Of a stretch of DNA of 64,000 nt, positions 1 to 11,085 are shown one piece after another. The notes below the pieces were generated by a model. The model searched no databases. It had not been told where the DNA came from and saw nothing but the letters and a program-made list of their open reading frames with translations. The position numbers and the translations under genes are program-made. Source of the stretch: Cristatella mucedo (taxonomy: Eukaryota > Bryozoa > Phylactolaemata > Cristatellidae); assembly GCA_009760855.2 (NCBI GenBank), contig WPIO01000017.1, positions 2,465,001-2,529,000 on the forward strand, written 5' to 3'. The number at the start of each line of letters is the position of its first letter. The stretch's first letter is position 1.

Positions 1-411
1 GAGCATTCAATTTAGTAACTGGCACTTGGACGGCATTTTCTTTCTAGTGGGGCTGGCTGGCTAAACGCACTACTTTTACAGACCGACCACTCAAGGCTGC
101 CACCAGTCTGGGGTAGCTCACTACCAAAGGCATGCCCAATCGGTAAACAAATGAGGACACAGGCACTAGAAGGGCTAAGCCAACCAATTCCCTAATCCCC
201 CCTCCCTTCCTCATTCTTCCCAAAGGTGAGTGCAGTGAGTGCCGTAAAGCTAGCATCCAAAGGTAGCGAATCGCAGCTTCATCAAATGCCGAAAGCGCAC
301 TCATAACCAGTGAATGATGGCACGTGATTGGCATGTTCTTACCCGAAATGATTCCGACTAGCCTAGCATACGATGGTTCGAGGCCTCAAAGCCTGAAGCC
401 CCGTCGTATTG
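1..411. other. No recognised feature
   Basis: I see no repeat or coding signature here. The minus-strand open frame at 44-334 has no recognisable domain and is probably chance. Confidence 0.4.
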
Positions 412-548
412 ATAATAATAATACTAATACATTTGTCTAGCTACTCTAGGAGAACTCAAATCTGTTTCTAGGCACTTTGCATATAGGCTTTAAAGGAAGC
501 ATGATGAAATGGTAAGTGGTAACATACACAATGTCAACAGCATAATTG
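412..548 (-). mobile_element. LINE-A 3' tail (fragment)
   Basis: On the minus strand this shows the LINE-A 3' signature: the motif around GTGCCTAGAAA, an AGTTCTC element and a TTATTATTA-type tail (412-430 on the plus strand). It continues into the CATGCTTCCTTT-like stretch seen upstream of the tail in other copies. Only the 3' untranslated end remains. Confidence 0.6.
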
Positions 549-919
549 GCTGCTTGATAGTGATGACTTATGGTGTCAGATGCATGGGCTTTCACCTAAC
601 TCATTGACAGCAGCTAAACGTTCAAGGCAAGTGAGCCATAGTAAAAGCTGTCTGGCTCGGCCGCGATCGACAGAGGGAGCATCGTTCGATGAAGTCGGTG
701 TCGGTGGGTGATCTGTCCACTATGCATGGGGTGCATGACAATGGTGGGACGTAGAAATGACACTATCCACAACAGTCGAATGTCTTCGTCACATATCTGC
801 ATGAACCGTAAGGGCACCAGAGTTTTTGCTAACAGAGAGAGCAGTAGAGCAAAAGCCTGGCGATGGTCTGTTGAAAGTTACACGATCAGCTACATTCGGA
901 CTCCAGGGTCAAAGTCCAG
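549..919. other. No recognised feature
   Basis: Overlapping small open frames on both strands lack recognisable domains. I could not assign this stretch. Confidence 0.4.
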
Positions 920-1068
920 AGGGAAGGTGCTCGCACTTTGCCGCCGCTCAGGTTGTGCATTAGGGTCGTGCAGAAAGCAATCGTTTATTGCATAGAGCAA
1001 GCAGCAATAGCCGCCCGAGAATGCTCTTCTGCTGCTATGTAAAAGAGGATGCTGACTAGGTCGATTTT
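920..1068 (+). mobile_element. SINE2 copy (degenerate)
   Basis: The sequence tracks the SINE2 copy at 8215-8400: a GCTCGCACTTTGCC-like head, an AGCAATCGTTTATTGC region, the GATAGCC element and the end GAGGATG followed by a T-rich tail. Box B is badly decayed. Assignment rests on the body and 3' end. Confidence 0.5.
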
Positions 1069-1858
1069 TACTTATGCACCCTCAGGGTGTGCACTAGTCA
1101 ATCCTTGTCAATGTTGACATGTTTGCTCGGTAGTTTCTAATTAATGTTTTGCTAGTGTGATCAGCTTACCACACCACACTACGGTTTCTCAGTGACCAGC
1201 CGGACGGCATGACCGGATTCCGATAGCCGATTTTGTCATTGAATTTGTCAGTTCTCAGCAGCAGCGCTCGGCTTATTGCACTTGCAACAGCAGCAGCAAA
1301 GCATCACGCCTGCTGAGAAACTGCTGGCAGTTACCTGGCAGCTGCCACAGGCTGCTCTGTCTACTGGCAGTCGCAGCCCGGTCGATGTCAAAGTCAGTTT
1401 GGGAAGAGCTGCAGTAAAAGAAAGCCAGCGGTGAACGTCAGCTTAAGCAGCTCAAGCGAGACATCTGCCTGCTGGCCTGCGTGCAAGCCGCACGCTGGTG
1501 TGCATGCCACGTGACATGCTGATGCGAAGCTCTCGGTGAGTGGAGGACGAGAAGCTTGGAAGCTGGCTGACGGCAGAGCAACTGAGCTCAAGGCCGAAAG
1601 GAGGGGGCTAAGACGGGGGAGAAGCCTCGCAAGCGGCTGGTCTTCTCAGTTGCTCTACCGCTAATGCTAAGCGCCCTTGCTGAAAGCCCTCAGAGCTTAC
1701 GAATCCACTAAAACATCCCTCGGATGGATGGCCCATTTGGCGAATTCGCAGTCATTGGATGCCAAGGAGACAGACTAGATGAACAGTCGCCCCAATCTGA
1801 GCCAGTGACAAGGACAGCATTATGAACGTCGATGGCGCTGTGTTGACCAAAAATATAA
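1069..1858. other. No recognised feature
   Basis: The stretch includes a CAG-rich patch around 1256-1300. The open frame at 1394-1591 (minus) has no recognisable domain. Nothing else seen. Confidence 0.4.
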
Positions 1859-2004
1859 TGGCTGATTTGACAGCCCCATTTGTATAGGGGCAGAAGAGCC
1901 TTGACAGCTATCACCACCACTTACAGGTGACAATAAAGAATCGCCCAGCTGTAGGATTCGAACCCATAGTCCCTCATATCTGCCTGTAACCAGCATTTAA
2001 TTCT
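1859..2004 (-). mobile_element. SINE2 copy
   Basis: On the minus strand a tRNA-type box B (GGGTTCGAATCC, plus-strand position about 1954-1966) is followed by the SINE2 body with GATAGCT and a 3' end reading TACAAATGGGGCTG. The box A side (1970-2004) is diverged. It abuts a LINE-A copy in the opposite orientation. Confidence 0.65.
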
Positions 2005-2310
2005 CTGGAGAACGCGCCTTTTAGTTTGTATGCTCGCAAAGCTTGGAGCTCATAGCCGACTAGCGTCAAGACATCCTCTGATTTGACGTTATTTAAAAAA
2101 AGCTGATTGAGCTTCTGTTCACCACTGTATTTTCTGGGTCTGTGTGAATTGTCCTTTGTGTGCTTTTGCATGCCGATACTGTGCATAATATGACAAACCA
2201 ATTGACATGCTTCCTTTGCAGCAGTGATTTTAAAGAGATATAGCTCTCTTAGGGTGCTATACAGATATCGTCGTCTAATTACTATTACTGTAATTATCGC
2301 TTATGCCCGA
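2005..2310 (+). mobile_element. LINE-A 3' end
   Basis: The translated start keeps the LINE C-terminal pattern, degenerate: a KAWSS equivalent of the usual KAWNSLP, then SDLTLFKKS equivalent to the FKKNLKT region. The LINE-A 3' untranslated region follows (GTGCTTTTGCATGC, CTTCCTTTGCAGCA, TAGCTCTCTTAGGGTGCTATA) with an ATTACTATTACT tail. It is 5'-truncated and non-coding. Confidence 0.7.
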
Positions 2311-4364
2311 TTTGCATCAGACCTTATTGCCTTGAGACGTTGTGAACTTTCTCCACTAGATGGGCAACATGGCCAACTTACCGGGGCTCCCCGGGCTGCC
2401 GCTGCTCTCTTCGTCGAAAACGTCAAGCCGCCGCAGTGGTCGACTGCCTAGCCTGGCATCATCTGGGCAGCAGCCTGCTTCGGCTAGTCACCATCACTGG
2501 CCAGACGGTGGCAGCACTGGTCACGTGACTGTCGGCATCACTTGCTTCCACTTTCTGCTTATCCGTCGGCCTGAATGGTGGCTTTCCTCTCTCTCTTTGA
2601 GCTGCCGACACGTCCACCATCGAATCAGAATCACTACGCGTACTCGCGAGCCACTTGAGTCTCAACTACTGTGTCACAGTGCGTGTAAGCCGATTTTGCC
2701 GGATGGATGAGACGTGCTTTTGTGCAACTACACTATTCGAGGTGTTTGTCTGCACCGTATTATGCACGGGCCGATGCTTTTGGATGTCAGCTTGCTGTTA
2801 GCACAATCAACTCATCACGACTCTCGAGGAGGACACCTGCCCTCAACATTTCTGCTGCATCGATCAATAGCTCAGCCATCACAATCAAACCTGAGCCACT
2901 CCTCCTCCTCCTCCAAGACATGGTTCACTTTACAGAAATTTGCACGTGAATAATTTATGCAACGAAGATATTGCCGAAAATCGCCAAAGAAATCCCACAA
3001 CATTATTTAAAAAAGTGCTATCCAAACCCATTTTTTGGCATTGGGGACCGATTCAACTCATTTCGTTGCAGTCGCGGGGAATAGCCCTGCAGCAGACTGG
3101 CTATAAATGTCCAGGAGCCCTTTCATCTTGACTACTTCGAGCCTGCTCGAGTGTTCCTTGGGCCCAATACTTAGGATCGTCAACTTAGGCTGCGATAGCT
3201 GACAAGGGTTAAAACCAGAGCAACGCACGAGGCAAGTACTCGTGCTGTGAAATAGCAAGCCTGATACCGATTCCTTACAGCAAGGTTACTTATGATAGCT
3301 ATCAGATAGTTGATTTTAACTCTTGCCTCCTTAGATTTCGTGGCACCTGGGTTTGAGCTCTTGAGGTTTGAGCCTCGTGACATCGACTAAAAAGTAGTAA
3401 CATTATGGTGCTGTTTTGATTCGGCTCAGGTCAAGGTAAATATTAACAGAATTCCTGTGGGAAACCAGATAACGCTGGTCATCTTACGTGCCAGTTAGGC
3501 AGGGCTGGACTACTTTATAATGATATCGGTAAGAGACTGTGTGCAGGTTCAGATCGACTACAGCCTTAGAAGACTGAGGGGTGAAATTACCTCGATTAGT
3601 ATAGGTGACGTCATGCTTCATTTAGATTGCAATCATTGGCCTTAGATGGCGGTTAAGCCAACGATATCTTTCAAACCAAATTCGTGTTGCCAATGGATAT
3701 AATTAGGATACAATGCAATTGTTTGATGTGCTCTACTAGTAATAGCATCCAGTTTTCACAGTACCTGTTAAAATATCTGTTATTACGGTTTAACTAGAAT
3801 CTAGTTTTTACAAGCTTAGGGTCCTTAATTCGTATCTCTTCCTTTACTACATTGTTCTATCTAGCAAGACAAGAATCCAAACCATGAATTATTTTAGGAT
3901 TTTTATAATCTAGCAGAAATCGTACACGACTTATATCTGTTTGGAGCTGACCTTTAATTCAAAACACGTAACAATCGAAGGCATTCTGCCGTAGGACCAA
4001 GTGCCAAAATTCTTTTGCTTCGAAGTGGAATAACCTACTGGGACCTTCTATATCCTGACCATAACTTGACTGAGGATACTTTTAATGAGGTCGATTGAAG
4101 CTCAGTTAAGATTGGGGCTATTTTTGCACCAACTAATGCTCTGGCTTACTAGTTGTGTCCAGCTTGGGAACTTATTCCTTCTGTCGTTTTAACTGTTTCT
4201 TTGGATGGAGCACGCATGATCAGACCCAACAGATCACGGCAAGTCACGACAGGTAGTACAAATAGATTTGTATTACCTGTTGTTGAATTAGGAAAGGTTA
4301 GCTATAAATATGCTGACATATTCTCTTTCCTTATTATTCAGAGTGGCAGTACTTAAGGCATGTA
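2311..4364. other. Unassigned 2 kb
   Basis: A short CTC run lies at about 2902-2915. Several 60-110 codon frames occur on both strands without recognisable domains. 3400-4260 is AT-rich and looks non-coding. I see no repeat family shared with the rest of the window. Confidence 0.4.
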
Positions 4365-4497
4365 AAACTGGTTTGGCCCTGAGGTTAAGGTGCTTGCCCC
4401 AACCAAGGTCTGGCCAAGGTCGTGGGCTCGAGCCCCGTGGCATATGTAAAGCACCTGAATAGCGATTAAGTTCTCTTAGGGCGTTATACAAAATAAT
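4365..4497 (+). mobile_element. SINE1 copy
   Basis: tRNA-derived SINE. Box A lies in CTGAGGTTAAGGTGCTTG and box B in GTGGGCTCGAGCCCC. The LINE-like 3' stem-loop follows (AAGCACCTGAATAG, then GTTCTCTTAGGGCGTTATAC). The 3' end runs directly into a CA/TA microsatellite. Confidence 0.8.
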
Positions 4498-4523
4498 TAT
4501 ACACACACACACAGACACACACA

Positions 4524-4580
<57 letters not shown>
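4498..4580. repeat. (CA)n(TA)n microsatellite
   Basis: About 60 bp of CA repeat with two CAGA interruptions passes into about 20 bp of TA. It begins exactly at the 3' end of the SINE1 copy. Confidence 0.97.
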
Positions 4581-5184
4581 TAAATATAGGATAATAGTTT
4601 TGCATGCAAAATTTCAGCAATGGCCTAGTGTCAAGGCGAGTTCCTCAGCTGTTTAAAGCTTTGCATCTGAGTGTGTCAGAATATTATGTTCTACATGTAA
4701 CATCTAGATATGCCACTTCAATTTTAACGGATGCTCCTTTCTTATCTTTCTTAATTAATATGCAAGAATATAAATTTCACTCCCCACTTACGGACTTAAG
4801 AATAAAAGACAAACTCGCGATAATCTAAAACTTAAAACTACCCACTTTGGTTGCATGCTACCGTAAGAGGTAGTTCAATGCAACCAGCAATGCTGCATGC
4901 TAGGCTCTAAAGAAAGGAGGTAGTTTAGCCAGAGTTGGCTGATACTGAGAGTCGCCTCTGGGCCAGTGTGCAATTACATCTATCACAAAGCGATGACCCT
5001 GGTGTGGGCCAGGAAGGACAGAGATTGGTGCCATAAGCACAACCAGTATCACCTCACCATGTTTGAGCAACGACCTGAAACTTGTCTGTCGACCAGTACG
5101 AGCAACGCTTTCATGATTCACGTTTCTTCTCTTATCTGTCTGATCCTGCCGACAGCCAACTGTCGTTATTCTCGGATACATACA

Positions 5185-5188
<4 letters not shown>

Positions 5189-5249
<61 letters not shown>

Positions 5250-5252
5250 ACA

Positions 5253-5303
<51 letters not shown>

Positions 5304-5318
5304 GTACATATATAATTC
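5189..5318. repeat. (CA)n microsatellite
   Basis: About 110 bp of CA repeat, interrupted around 5243-5255 by CAGACA units, then a short ATGTACATATAT segment. It sits at the 3' end of the following SINE1 copy. Confidence 0.97.
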
Positions 5319-5455
5319 ATTTGTGTAGCTCCCTAATAGAACTTAATCTGGATTCAGGCACTTCACATATGCCCCGGGGCTCGAGCCTACGACCTTGGCC
5401 AGACCTTGGTCGGGGCGAGCACCTTAACCACTAGGCCAAACCAGCTTGGCAAAAG
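5315..5455 (-). mobile_element. SINE1 copy
   Basis: Minus-strand SINE1: head CTGGTTTGGCCTAGTGG, box A TTAAGGTGCTCG, box B region GGCTCGAGCCCC and the LINE-like 3' end before the CA array. One of the better-preserved copies. It faces the 4365 copy tail to tail. Confidence 0.85.
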
Positions 5456-5584
5456 CACTTATTAGTTTTTGCTGCACATAAGGGACCATTTGACAGCCCG
5501 TTGATTGGTCGAGTCTATTAACCAGCACATGATGTGGCAGCTTATACAGTTGCTGCCATTTTTCTTGGAACATGCGGCAAAGTT

Positions 5585-5680
5585 ATCAGCACTTTAGAGT
5601 CTGGGTGAGTGGGAATGTGTTAAGATCACCAGCACTTTAGAGTCGAGGTGACTGGGAGTGTGTGCTATACGCTCTCGACC
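5585..5680. repeat. Imperfect direct duplication (about 45 bp)
   Basis: The string CAGCACTTTAGAGTC occurs at about 5588 and 5630. Each is followed by a similar GGTGAGTGGGA / GGTGACTGGGA block, indicating a local tandem duplication. Confidence 0.7.
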
Positions 5681-5754
5681 AAACCCACAACCTAGCCAAT
5701 TGAAGCGAATGTCGAACATGGCAGTGCAGGAATGCTGCTAACCTGGCCACCTAC

Positions 5755-6210
5755 CTGGGTTTGCATGTATGGCACACATATTCTTGCTTGACAGGGTCCC
5801 ACGACGAGCAGGCCTTGCAGAACCAGCGGCCACACGTCAGACACTGTAGACAGTTCTTTTTGAGAGCAGACACTTCGACCGTGCAGAGAGCACAGCTCCT
5901 AGACCACGTGGCCTTTGTTCTTTCTGCTTCACCATTCAGGCCGTTGCCCAATGAGCTTCTGGTTTCGGGTCTACCGGTAGAGATTGTGCATCGACTAAAT
6001 CGGGCTGTTGCAAAACAGCCCGACGGCAAGGCGTCGTGCCGGCACGGTCTAATCCATCGGCTTGCACGCCCACATGGCTTCTCACCTGAAACTCGAGCGC
6101 TCGCTGCGGAACTCGAGGTCCTTCTGCAGTCGACTGAGCAGTGTTTTGTAGTCGCCTTCCGGCGTCATTCCGTTGGTGAATGTCGGCCGGAACTCTGATG
6201 TCGTCGACAT
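5755..6210 (-). CDS. Slp homology domain (FYVE-related zinc finger) exons of a Rab27-effector-like gene, partial
   Basis: Two exons are read on the minus strand. Exon 1 (6210-6086) starts at an ATG with A at -3 and ends at a CAG|GTGAGA donor in phase 2. Exon 2 begins after an AG at 5971 (phase 2; an alternative AG at 5959 is also phase 2) and ends at CCAG|GTAGG (last base 5755), again phase 2. The small intron is about 115 bp. Exon 1 encodes a helical SRLQKDLEFRSER segment. Exon 2 encodes eight cysteines spaced C-x2-C-x13-C-x2-C-x4-C-x2-C-x11-C-x2-C, starting CALC and ending CHTC. Helix plus finger with this spacing is the Rab-binding Slp homology domain of synaptotagmin-like, melanophilin and MYRIP proteins, which link Rab27 vesicles to membranes or myosin (established knowledge). 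Matching phases and the intact finger argue for a real gene. Downstream exons below 5755 (C2 or myosin/actin-binding parts) were not found. Rabphilin/RIM-type fingers are related alternatives. Confidence 0.68.
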
Positions 6211-7459
6211 CCTCAGATCGCACTGCGTCAAAGTGAAGAGTGTTGCAGCTAGATTCGCCACCCAACAGTAACACCCGTCGATAGAGGTAGTGTACACAAC
6301 CCCGTGCAACAGGCAACAGTGTACACAACCCGTCCCACAGGCAATAAATTTCGACAGTAGCACATTTAAGTTTCGCATGTGGAGCAGCTGATCGAATGTT
6401 CACCAAGTGTCAGCTGGCTTACATGAAAGAAAGATCACCTAGACCATCGAACTCCCAGCTTCAGCCAATCACATTGGTTGGGGTGGATCTCTATAAACAA
6501 CCGTTGTGAACCGTGCCTGGGTTTCGACAAGACCGTCGATTGCCGAAACACGGCTATTCATGGCAGGTTACAACGCATGAAATGTGTAGTTTTCTCTCCT
6601 CAGAGGAACAGTAGACCGTCGGACTCTTAGCTCTGTATAGGCCCATCGAATCGAACTCGCTTATTGCTTTTACGAAAACTTGCAGGCAGAGCAGCTGCCC
6701 GGGCATACATCGAAGGTGCCGGCAGCATGAGCAATTATCTGCTAGGCAGCCATCGCCCTAGGAAGCCAGCCAGCGCCCACATGCAGTGGCTGCTAACAGG
6801 AGCGAAATTCCTGCCAACGGTCCGGGGGACCTCTTGCGATGTAGCCCACTTTGTTAATTCGCTTGCCACCAAGCCCAGACTGACTAGGCATTGGTTACTA
6901 AGCAGGTATTTGGCATTCCTGCAAGCAGTCATGAAGCCAGCAGCTACTACAGCTGAAACCCTACACAACAGTCCTTGCAGAGTCATGCACTAGCCCTTGT
7001 GGCAGTTGGCTATGGGCGATCGGGGAGTGGCTACAGCCTCACTAGGTCACCAACCAGCATACCATGTGCCTACAGCATGCAGCTCATGACAGCACACATT
7101 GCCAAAACTGATTGACTTTAGTTGGTGCTTTGCAGACGTGATGGTACGGCACACGATATTTCTGCACACAAATCACCACCTATCGAGCACCTACTGCAAA
7201 CCGGCTCTCTTGGCCTTCTATTCGATCTATAGAATGCAGGGTGCCTTTTTCTGTTTCGGTGCCCACTTGATCCAAGAATCAGATAAGGCCTACAGCCAAG
7301 GACTCCCACAGCTGTCCAGCAGTTGAGTGATGTCACAAAGATACATCAAATGGGACCACTGAGACTGAATGTCCCTGTTCCATACTCTCGGAGTCATGCT
7401 GATGCAGCTCTAGCATCCCCGGCATCTTTGATACGCATCTTTGATAGGCCAAATGCTGC
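6211..7459. other. Upstream flank of the Slp-type gene, unassigned
   Basis: This lies 5' of the minus-strand start codon at 6210. An imperfect duplication near 6290-6345 repeats GTGTACACAACCC. I see no confident promoter. The frames at 6664-6993 (both strands) and 7099-7336 have no recognised domain. Confidence 0.4.
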
Positions 7460-7760
7460 TAATAATAATGATAATGGTAATGATTCAACATGTGTATAAC
7501 ATCATAAGAGAACTAAGCGTCTTTCTATGCACTCGGCATATGCTGTAAAAGAAGAACGCCAATAGCTTACTGTAACTCATAGAATTTCAGCATGCATAAG
7601 CTCACCGAGGACAATTGAAACGGAAGGAGAAAATACTGCACAGAACAGGTAGATGTTTAGCTTCCTTTTAAATGCCTTAGCGGTGTTCGGTGTGCATGTG
7701 GTAGTCAACAGACTCCACAAGAGTCCTTGTTTATGGAACACTTTGTGCTCTTCATATAGG
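7460..7760 (-). mobile_element. LINE 3' end (LINE-A-like, diverged)
   Basis: On the minus strand a decayed C-terminal coding remnant reads TAKAFKRKLNIYLFC, equivalent to the FKxxLKTYLF end of L2/CR1-like proteins. A 3' region with AGTTCTCTTATGATG and a CATTATTATTATT-like tail (7460-7485) follows. It differs enough from LINE-A to be a separate subfamily. Confidence 0.55.
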
Positions 7761-8094
7761 AATCAGATGATGAAGTGGCAGGTGCAAAAAAGTCATTAAA
7801 TTCACCGGGAGGTGCATTTCGAAAAACCATTTCCTACTTCTCTAACCAAAGCTGTTTTCCATGAGCGCTCTGGGGTGAAGCTGGTAGCATGCCAGACAGA
7901 AAGCCAACTGGCCTTGTAAAGGTCCTACTAGAGTAATGACCGAAGCAGGACACAAGCAGGACGGATTACGTAAACGAGGCTTAAGACAGCTGATGCTCGT
8001 GCATGCAAACAAGTGCCAGCTGTGTCAAAGGCGGCATGTAGGCCACTGCTACCTGTCTAATGAAGGATACCTCTAACCCTGTCATGCTTGATGA

Positions 8095-8213
8095 CATTGT
8101 GAATGCAACCACCAATAATTTTATCATGGTTCCTTTATGGTGCCTAGATGTAACGTGCCTAGAAAGAGATTCAGTTCTCTGAGGGCACAATACAAATTTA
8201 TTATTACATCCTT
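8095..8213 (+). mobile_element. LINE-A 3' tail
   Basis: Contains TTCCTTTATGGTGCCTAGAT, CCTAGAAAGAGATTCAGTTC, TCTGAGGGCACAATACAAA and a TTATTATTA tail. Only the 3' untranslated region remains. Confidence 0.7.
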
Positions 8214-8402
8214 ACTACCAGTCGTAATGGCTCACTAGGTAAGGCGGTTGCTTTTCACGACCTCGGCCCCGAGGTCGTGGGTTCGTATCCTGTGGTGGGC
8301 GATCCTTTATCGCCACTGCAAGCGGTGGTGATAGCCGTAAAGGCTCTCCTGTTGCTATACAAAAAGAGGATGTTAAATCAGCTAGTATTTTTATTTATTT
8401 AC
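8214..8402 (+). mobile_element. SINE2 copy (best preserved)
   Basis: tRNA-derived: box A TGGCTCACTAGGTAAGGCGG (8229-8248) and box B GTGGGTTCGTATCCTG (about 8277-8292). The body reads GGCGATCCTTTATCGCC, GTGGTGATAGCCGTAAAGGC and GCTATACAAAAAGAGGATG, with a T-rich 3' end. The 3' part does not match LINE-A, so a different LINE probably mobilises it. It follows a LINE-A tail directly. Confidence 0.8.
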
Positions 8403-8527
8403 TAATGAGCAGCCTAGGGTCTGCTTTGCGTTCTTCTGCACCACCTGCCTTCATATTTGCTTAGTACAGCAGTGCTCTAAACAAGCTCATGATCATGGTC
8501 ACGAATGCCATTAGCTGCCGGTCGACA

Positions 8528-8612
8528 GAAGGGGTGATGACAGCTAGCTTATTCTGCCGCTATACAAATAACGCAGTGGACTTAGCTGACCTTTAGTTTT
8601 TAATTTTACTTT
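8528..8612 (+). mobile_element. SINE2 3' fragment
   Basis: Matches the SINE2 3' half: GGTGATGACAGCTAGC, TCTGCCGCTATACAAA, then a GACTTAGCTGACC end with a T-rich tail. Confidence 0.5.
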
Positions 8613-10097
8613 GACCTTTCCTTTTGTCTTACATTACTTTGACCTACAAGGCTGCTGCTGCTTTGCTACTTTATACCTTCATAGCTGACAGGCAGTGCTA
8701 GGTGCTATACATACCTAGCTGCTAGGTCCAACGTCTGCCCTCAGGCTCTTGCAGGTAGTTAGCTGAACCATGTATCACCTAAACATTTTCGGTGAGAGAT
8801 GCTTTGCTCTGCAATCCCTATACTTCGGAAATCTGTTTCACAGATCTTATGCAATATCGTAACCACTGCTGCCGAGTTTTTTACCTCCTTGCAAGCCACT
8901 CTATGCTGCAACTGCTTGGATCTTATAGAGGGGATCTGAAGTGATGTTTAGTCAATTTTCGTTCAAATCTTCTGCTAGTTTTTCTTCGAGACTGGTAGCT
9001 CTCTCGAGTTGAGGAATATACAGCCATAAGTGCAAGAACTTGTTATTAACGAGCTTCCAGCACCTGTGATTGCTGTCATGATCAACTCTCTCATCGGCAT
9101 ACTTGTGTGCATGGGAGAGTTGCTTCAATCAATTGTTAGCCGAGCTTCGAGCACTGGCTTAAAGCTTTGCCACTATTCAGTCATGCTGACAAGACAAATT
9201 CAAGACAAATCAGACACATTCTCATGTAGTGCTTTCAGTATGCTTTACTTCTCATTAACAAACATCCGAAATCGTAGCTGAACGTGTTGCACCTCATTAT
9301 TCAGTGAACACATATTCCAACAGAAGTTAACTCTCCCATTTTTGAAATCCCTCTCTGTCTAAGGGTTAGCAAGGATACCACTATCCCTGGCTAAATGAGG
9401 AACGTTTTCTCACCAGCTTTGACAAAGGGCCTCAAGCGAGATACATCCTGAGAAGACATGAACAGTCGACAATCGTATGCATCTTTCCAGAACATACATA
9501 CAAAAGGTTGTTGAAGGGTTCAGGTTAAGGCTGATGTTTGGCAATTGTAATACAACTGGACGATTGATGCATGCAATTAAAAAAAATCCTCTCACTCATC
9601 TACACGATCTGCTTTGGATCCGTGCGAGGCAGCCAGATAAGATCCAGCATTCTCAGAGCCGGCACACTTTTGAGACCATCATTCCCTAGAGTTTAATTGG
9701 TTGTACAGCCTTCTATGCCATACATAGAGTCCCAGGTCTACCTGCAGTGGGGGGGGGAGGGGCGAGGCAACAGCCACCCCATGCCTTCTTCACTCTTCCA
9801 CTCTTCACTCTTCCAGCCCAGAATGCTTACGTCTTCTTAGGGACACAAAGATCTTGGATGTCTTTGCTTGTATATGAGGCTTCGCATAGATATCCCCTAA
9901 GAGAAAACGGTGAACATGTATTCATCAGTTCGAACAGCTCTCGCCGGTATTCGCCGACATTCAGCGGGCACGGCCTCTCATTCCCATCGTATATGTACCT
10001 GTATACACGGTTAGTGGCAGAGGCAAATCAAAGACTAACAAGGGAAGGCCAAACCTTAACCTCGTTCGGTGCAGCCAATCATAAAAGGTCTTAAGTA
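8613..10097. other. Unassigned 1.5 kb
   Basis: Mostly AT-rich in the first half. A G9 run lies near 9749 and a CACTCTTC triplication near 9790. Frames at 9030-9281 and 9747-10094 have no recognised domain. Confidence 0.4.
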
Positions 10098-10140
10098 GCC
10101 TGCGGCCCTTCCTCGTCGGTCCAAGGGAAGGGCCACAGGC
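10098..10140. repeat. Hairpin (15-bp stem, one mismatch)
   Basis: Arms at 10098-10112 and 10126-10140 are complementary at 14 of 15 positions, with a 13-nt loop. No poly-U follows. Function unknown. Confidence 0.75.
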
Positions 10141-10369
10141 CTCGTGACTAGCCTACAGGTCAGCCGCGTCACTGAGCCTAATGCGGATATTCAGGTTTAC
10201 ATGTCTCAGGCATGTGCAGTATAAGTTGTGATTGCGGTTGGCTATCAAATCCCGCTTGCATGTATTTGAGACTGCTCACCACGATTCGTTCGCCGCACTT
10301 CATAGTGCTAGTCCCATTGGTATCGGTCACACAGCTGTGGAGTTTAGCACTCGTTACTGACATTTTGGT

Positions 10370-11085
10370 CAATAATAATAAAAACAATAATATTACATGT
10401 GCATATCAGAATACTTAATCACTGTTTAGGCACTCAACATATGCTGTATAAGAAGCATGATCAAATAATTATTGGTGACACGCACAATATCAAAGAGCAT
10501 AACATGGTTAGAGGTGACATGCACAGGGTCAGCATGCAAATATGGTTAGTGGCAGCATGAACAATGTCTGCACGCACAGCACTATAAGGACGAATCACAA
10601 AGACCTACTAAATTATGTGATAAACAAGGGCATTTGAAGTCTTCTTCTTAAATGTGGTCAAGTCAGGGGATGTCGTGACGTCAGTCGGGAGTGAGTTCCA
10701 GATTTGTGGATCATGCGAACTAAATGCACGGTCTCCAAAGGATTTGAGGTTCGTACGAGGTGTAGCTAAACGCTTTGATTCAGAAAGGCGAAAGCAAAAG
10801 TACGATGCTTAGTCTGGTGAGGAAGTAGTTCTGATAGGTAGGCTGGAGCCAGAGAATGAAGGGATCTAAAAGTGAGTGATACACTATACGCTGCTTGACT
10901 GGGAGCCAGTGCAGGTCGGCTGGAAGTGATGCAGCAACTGCGACGCTGACGACAGACAAGTCTAGCTGCAGAGTTGTGTACCTATTGCAATTGCCTGATT
11001 GCACATGCCGGTAGACCAGCCAGCAGTGAGTTACAGAAGTCGAGGTGGAAAATGCTGTTTGCGTGAAAGACATTGTCCTCAGCCA
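10370..11085 (-). mobile_element. LINE-A 3' end with C-terminal coding relic
   Basis: On the minus strand, relics of the LINE C-terminus are followed by the full LINE-A 3' untranslated region and an A/T triplet tail (10370-10392). The coding part retains pieces such as LHWLPVKQRI and AASLPADLHWLPV, and antisense traces of the WNSLP region. Frameshifts make it non-coding. It is 5'-truncated at about 11085. Confidence 0.8.

Noticed and set aside
4900-5320. Cys/Val and Thr/His repeat proteins
   Set aside because: Translation of the CA array on either strand.
5936-6406. 156-codon minus frame overlapping the Slp exons
   Set aside because: It reads through the predicted intron out of phase with the cysteine finger; the spliced model explains the conserved residues better.
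8214-8402. tRNA gene at the SINE2 head
   Set aside because: Promoter boxes only; no cloverleaf with a paired acceptor stem, and the same body recurs as a repeat.
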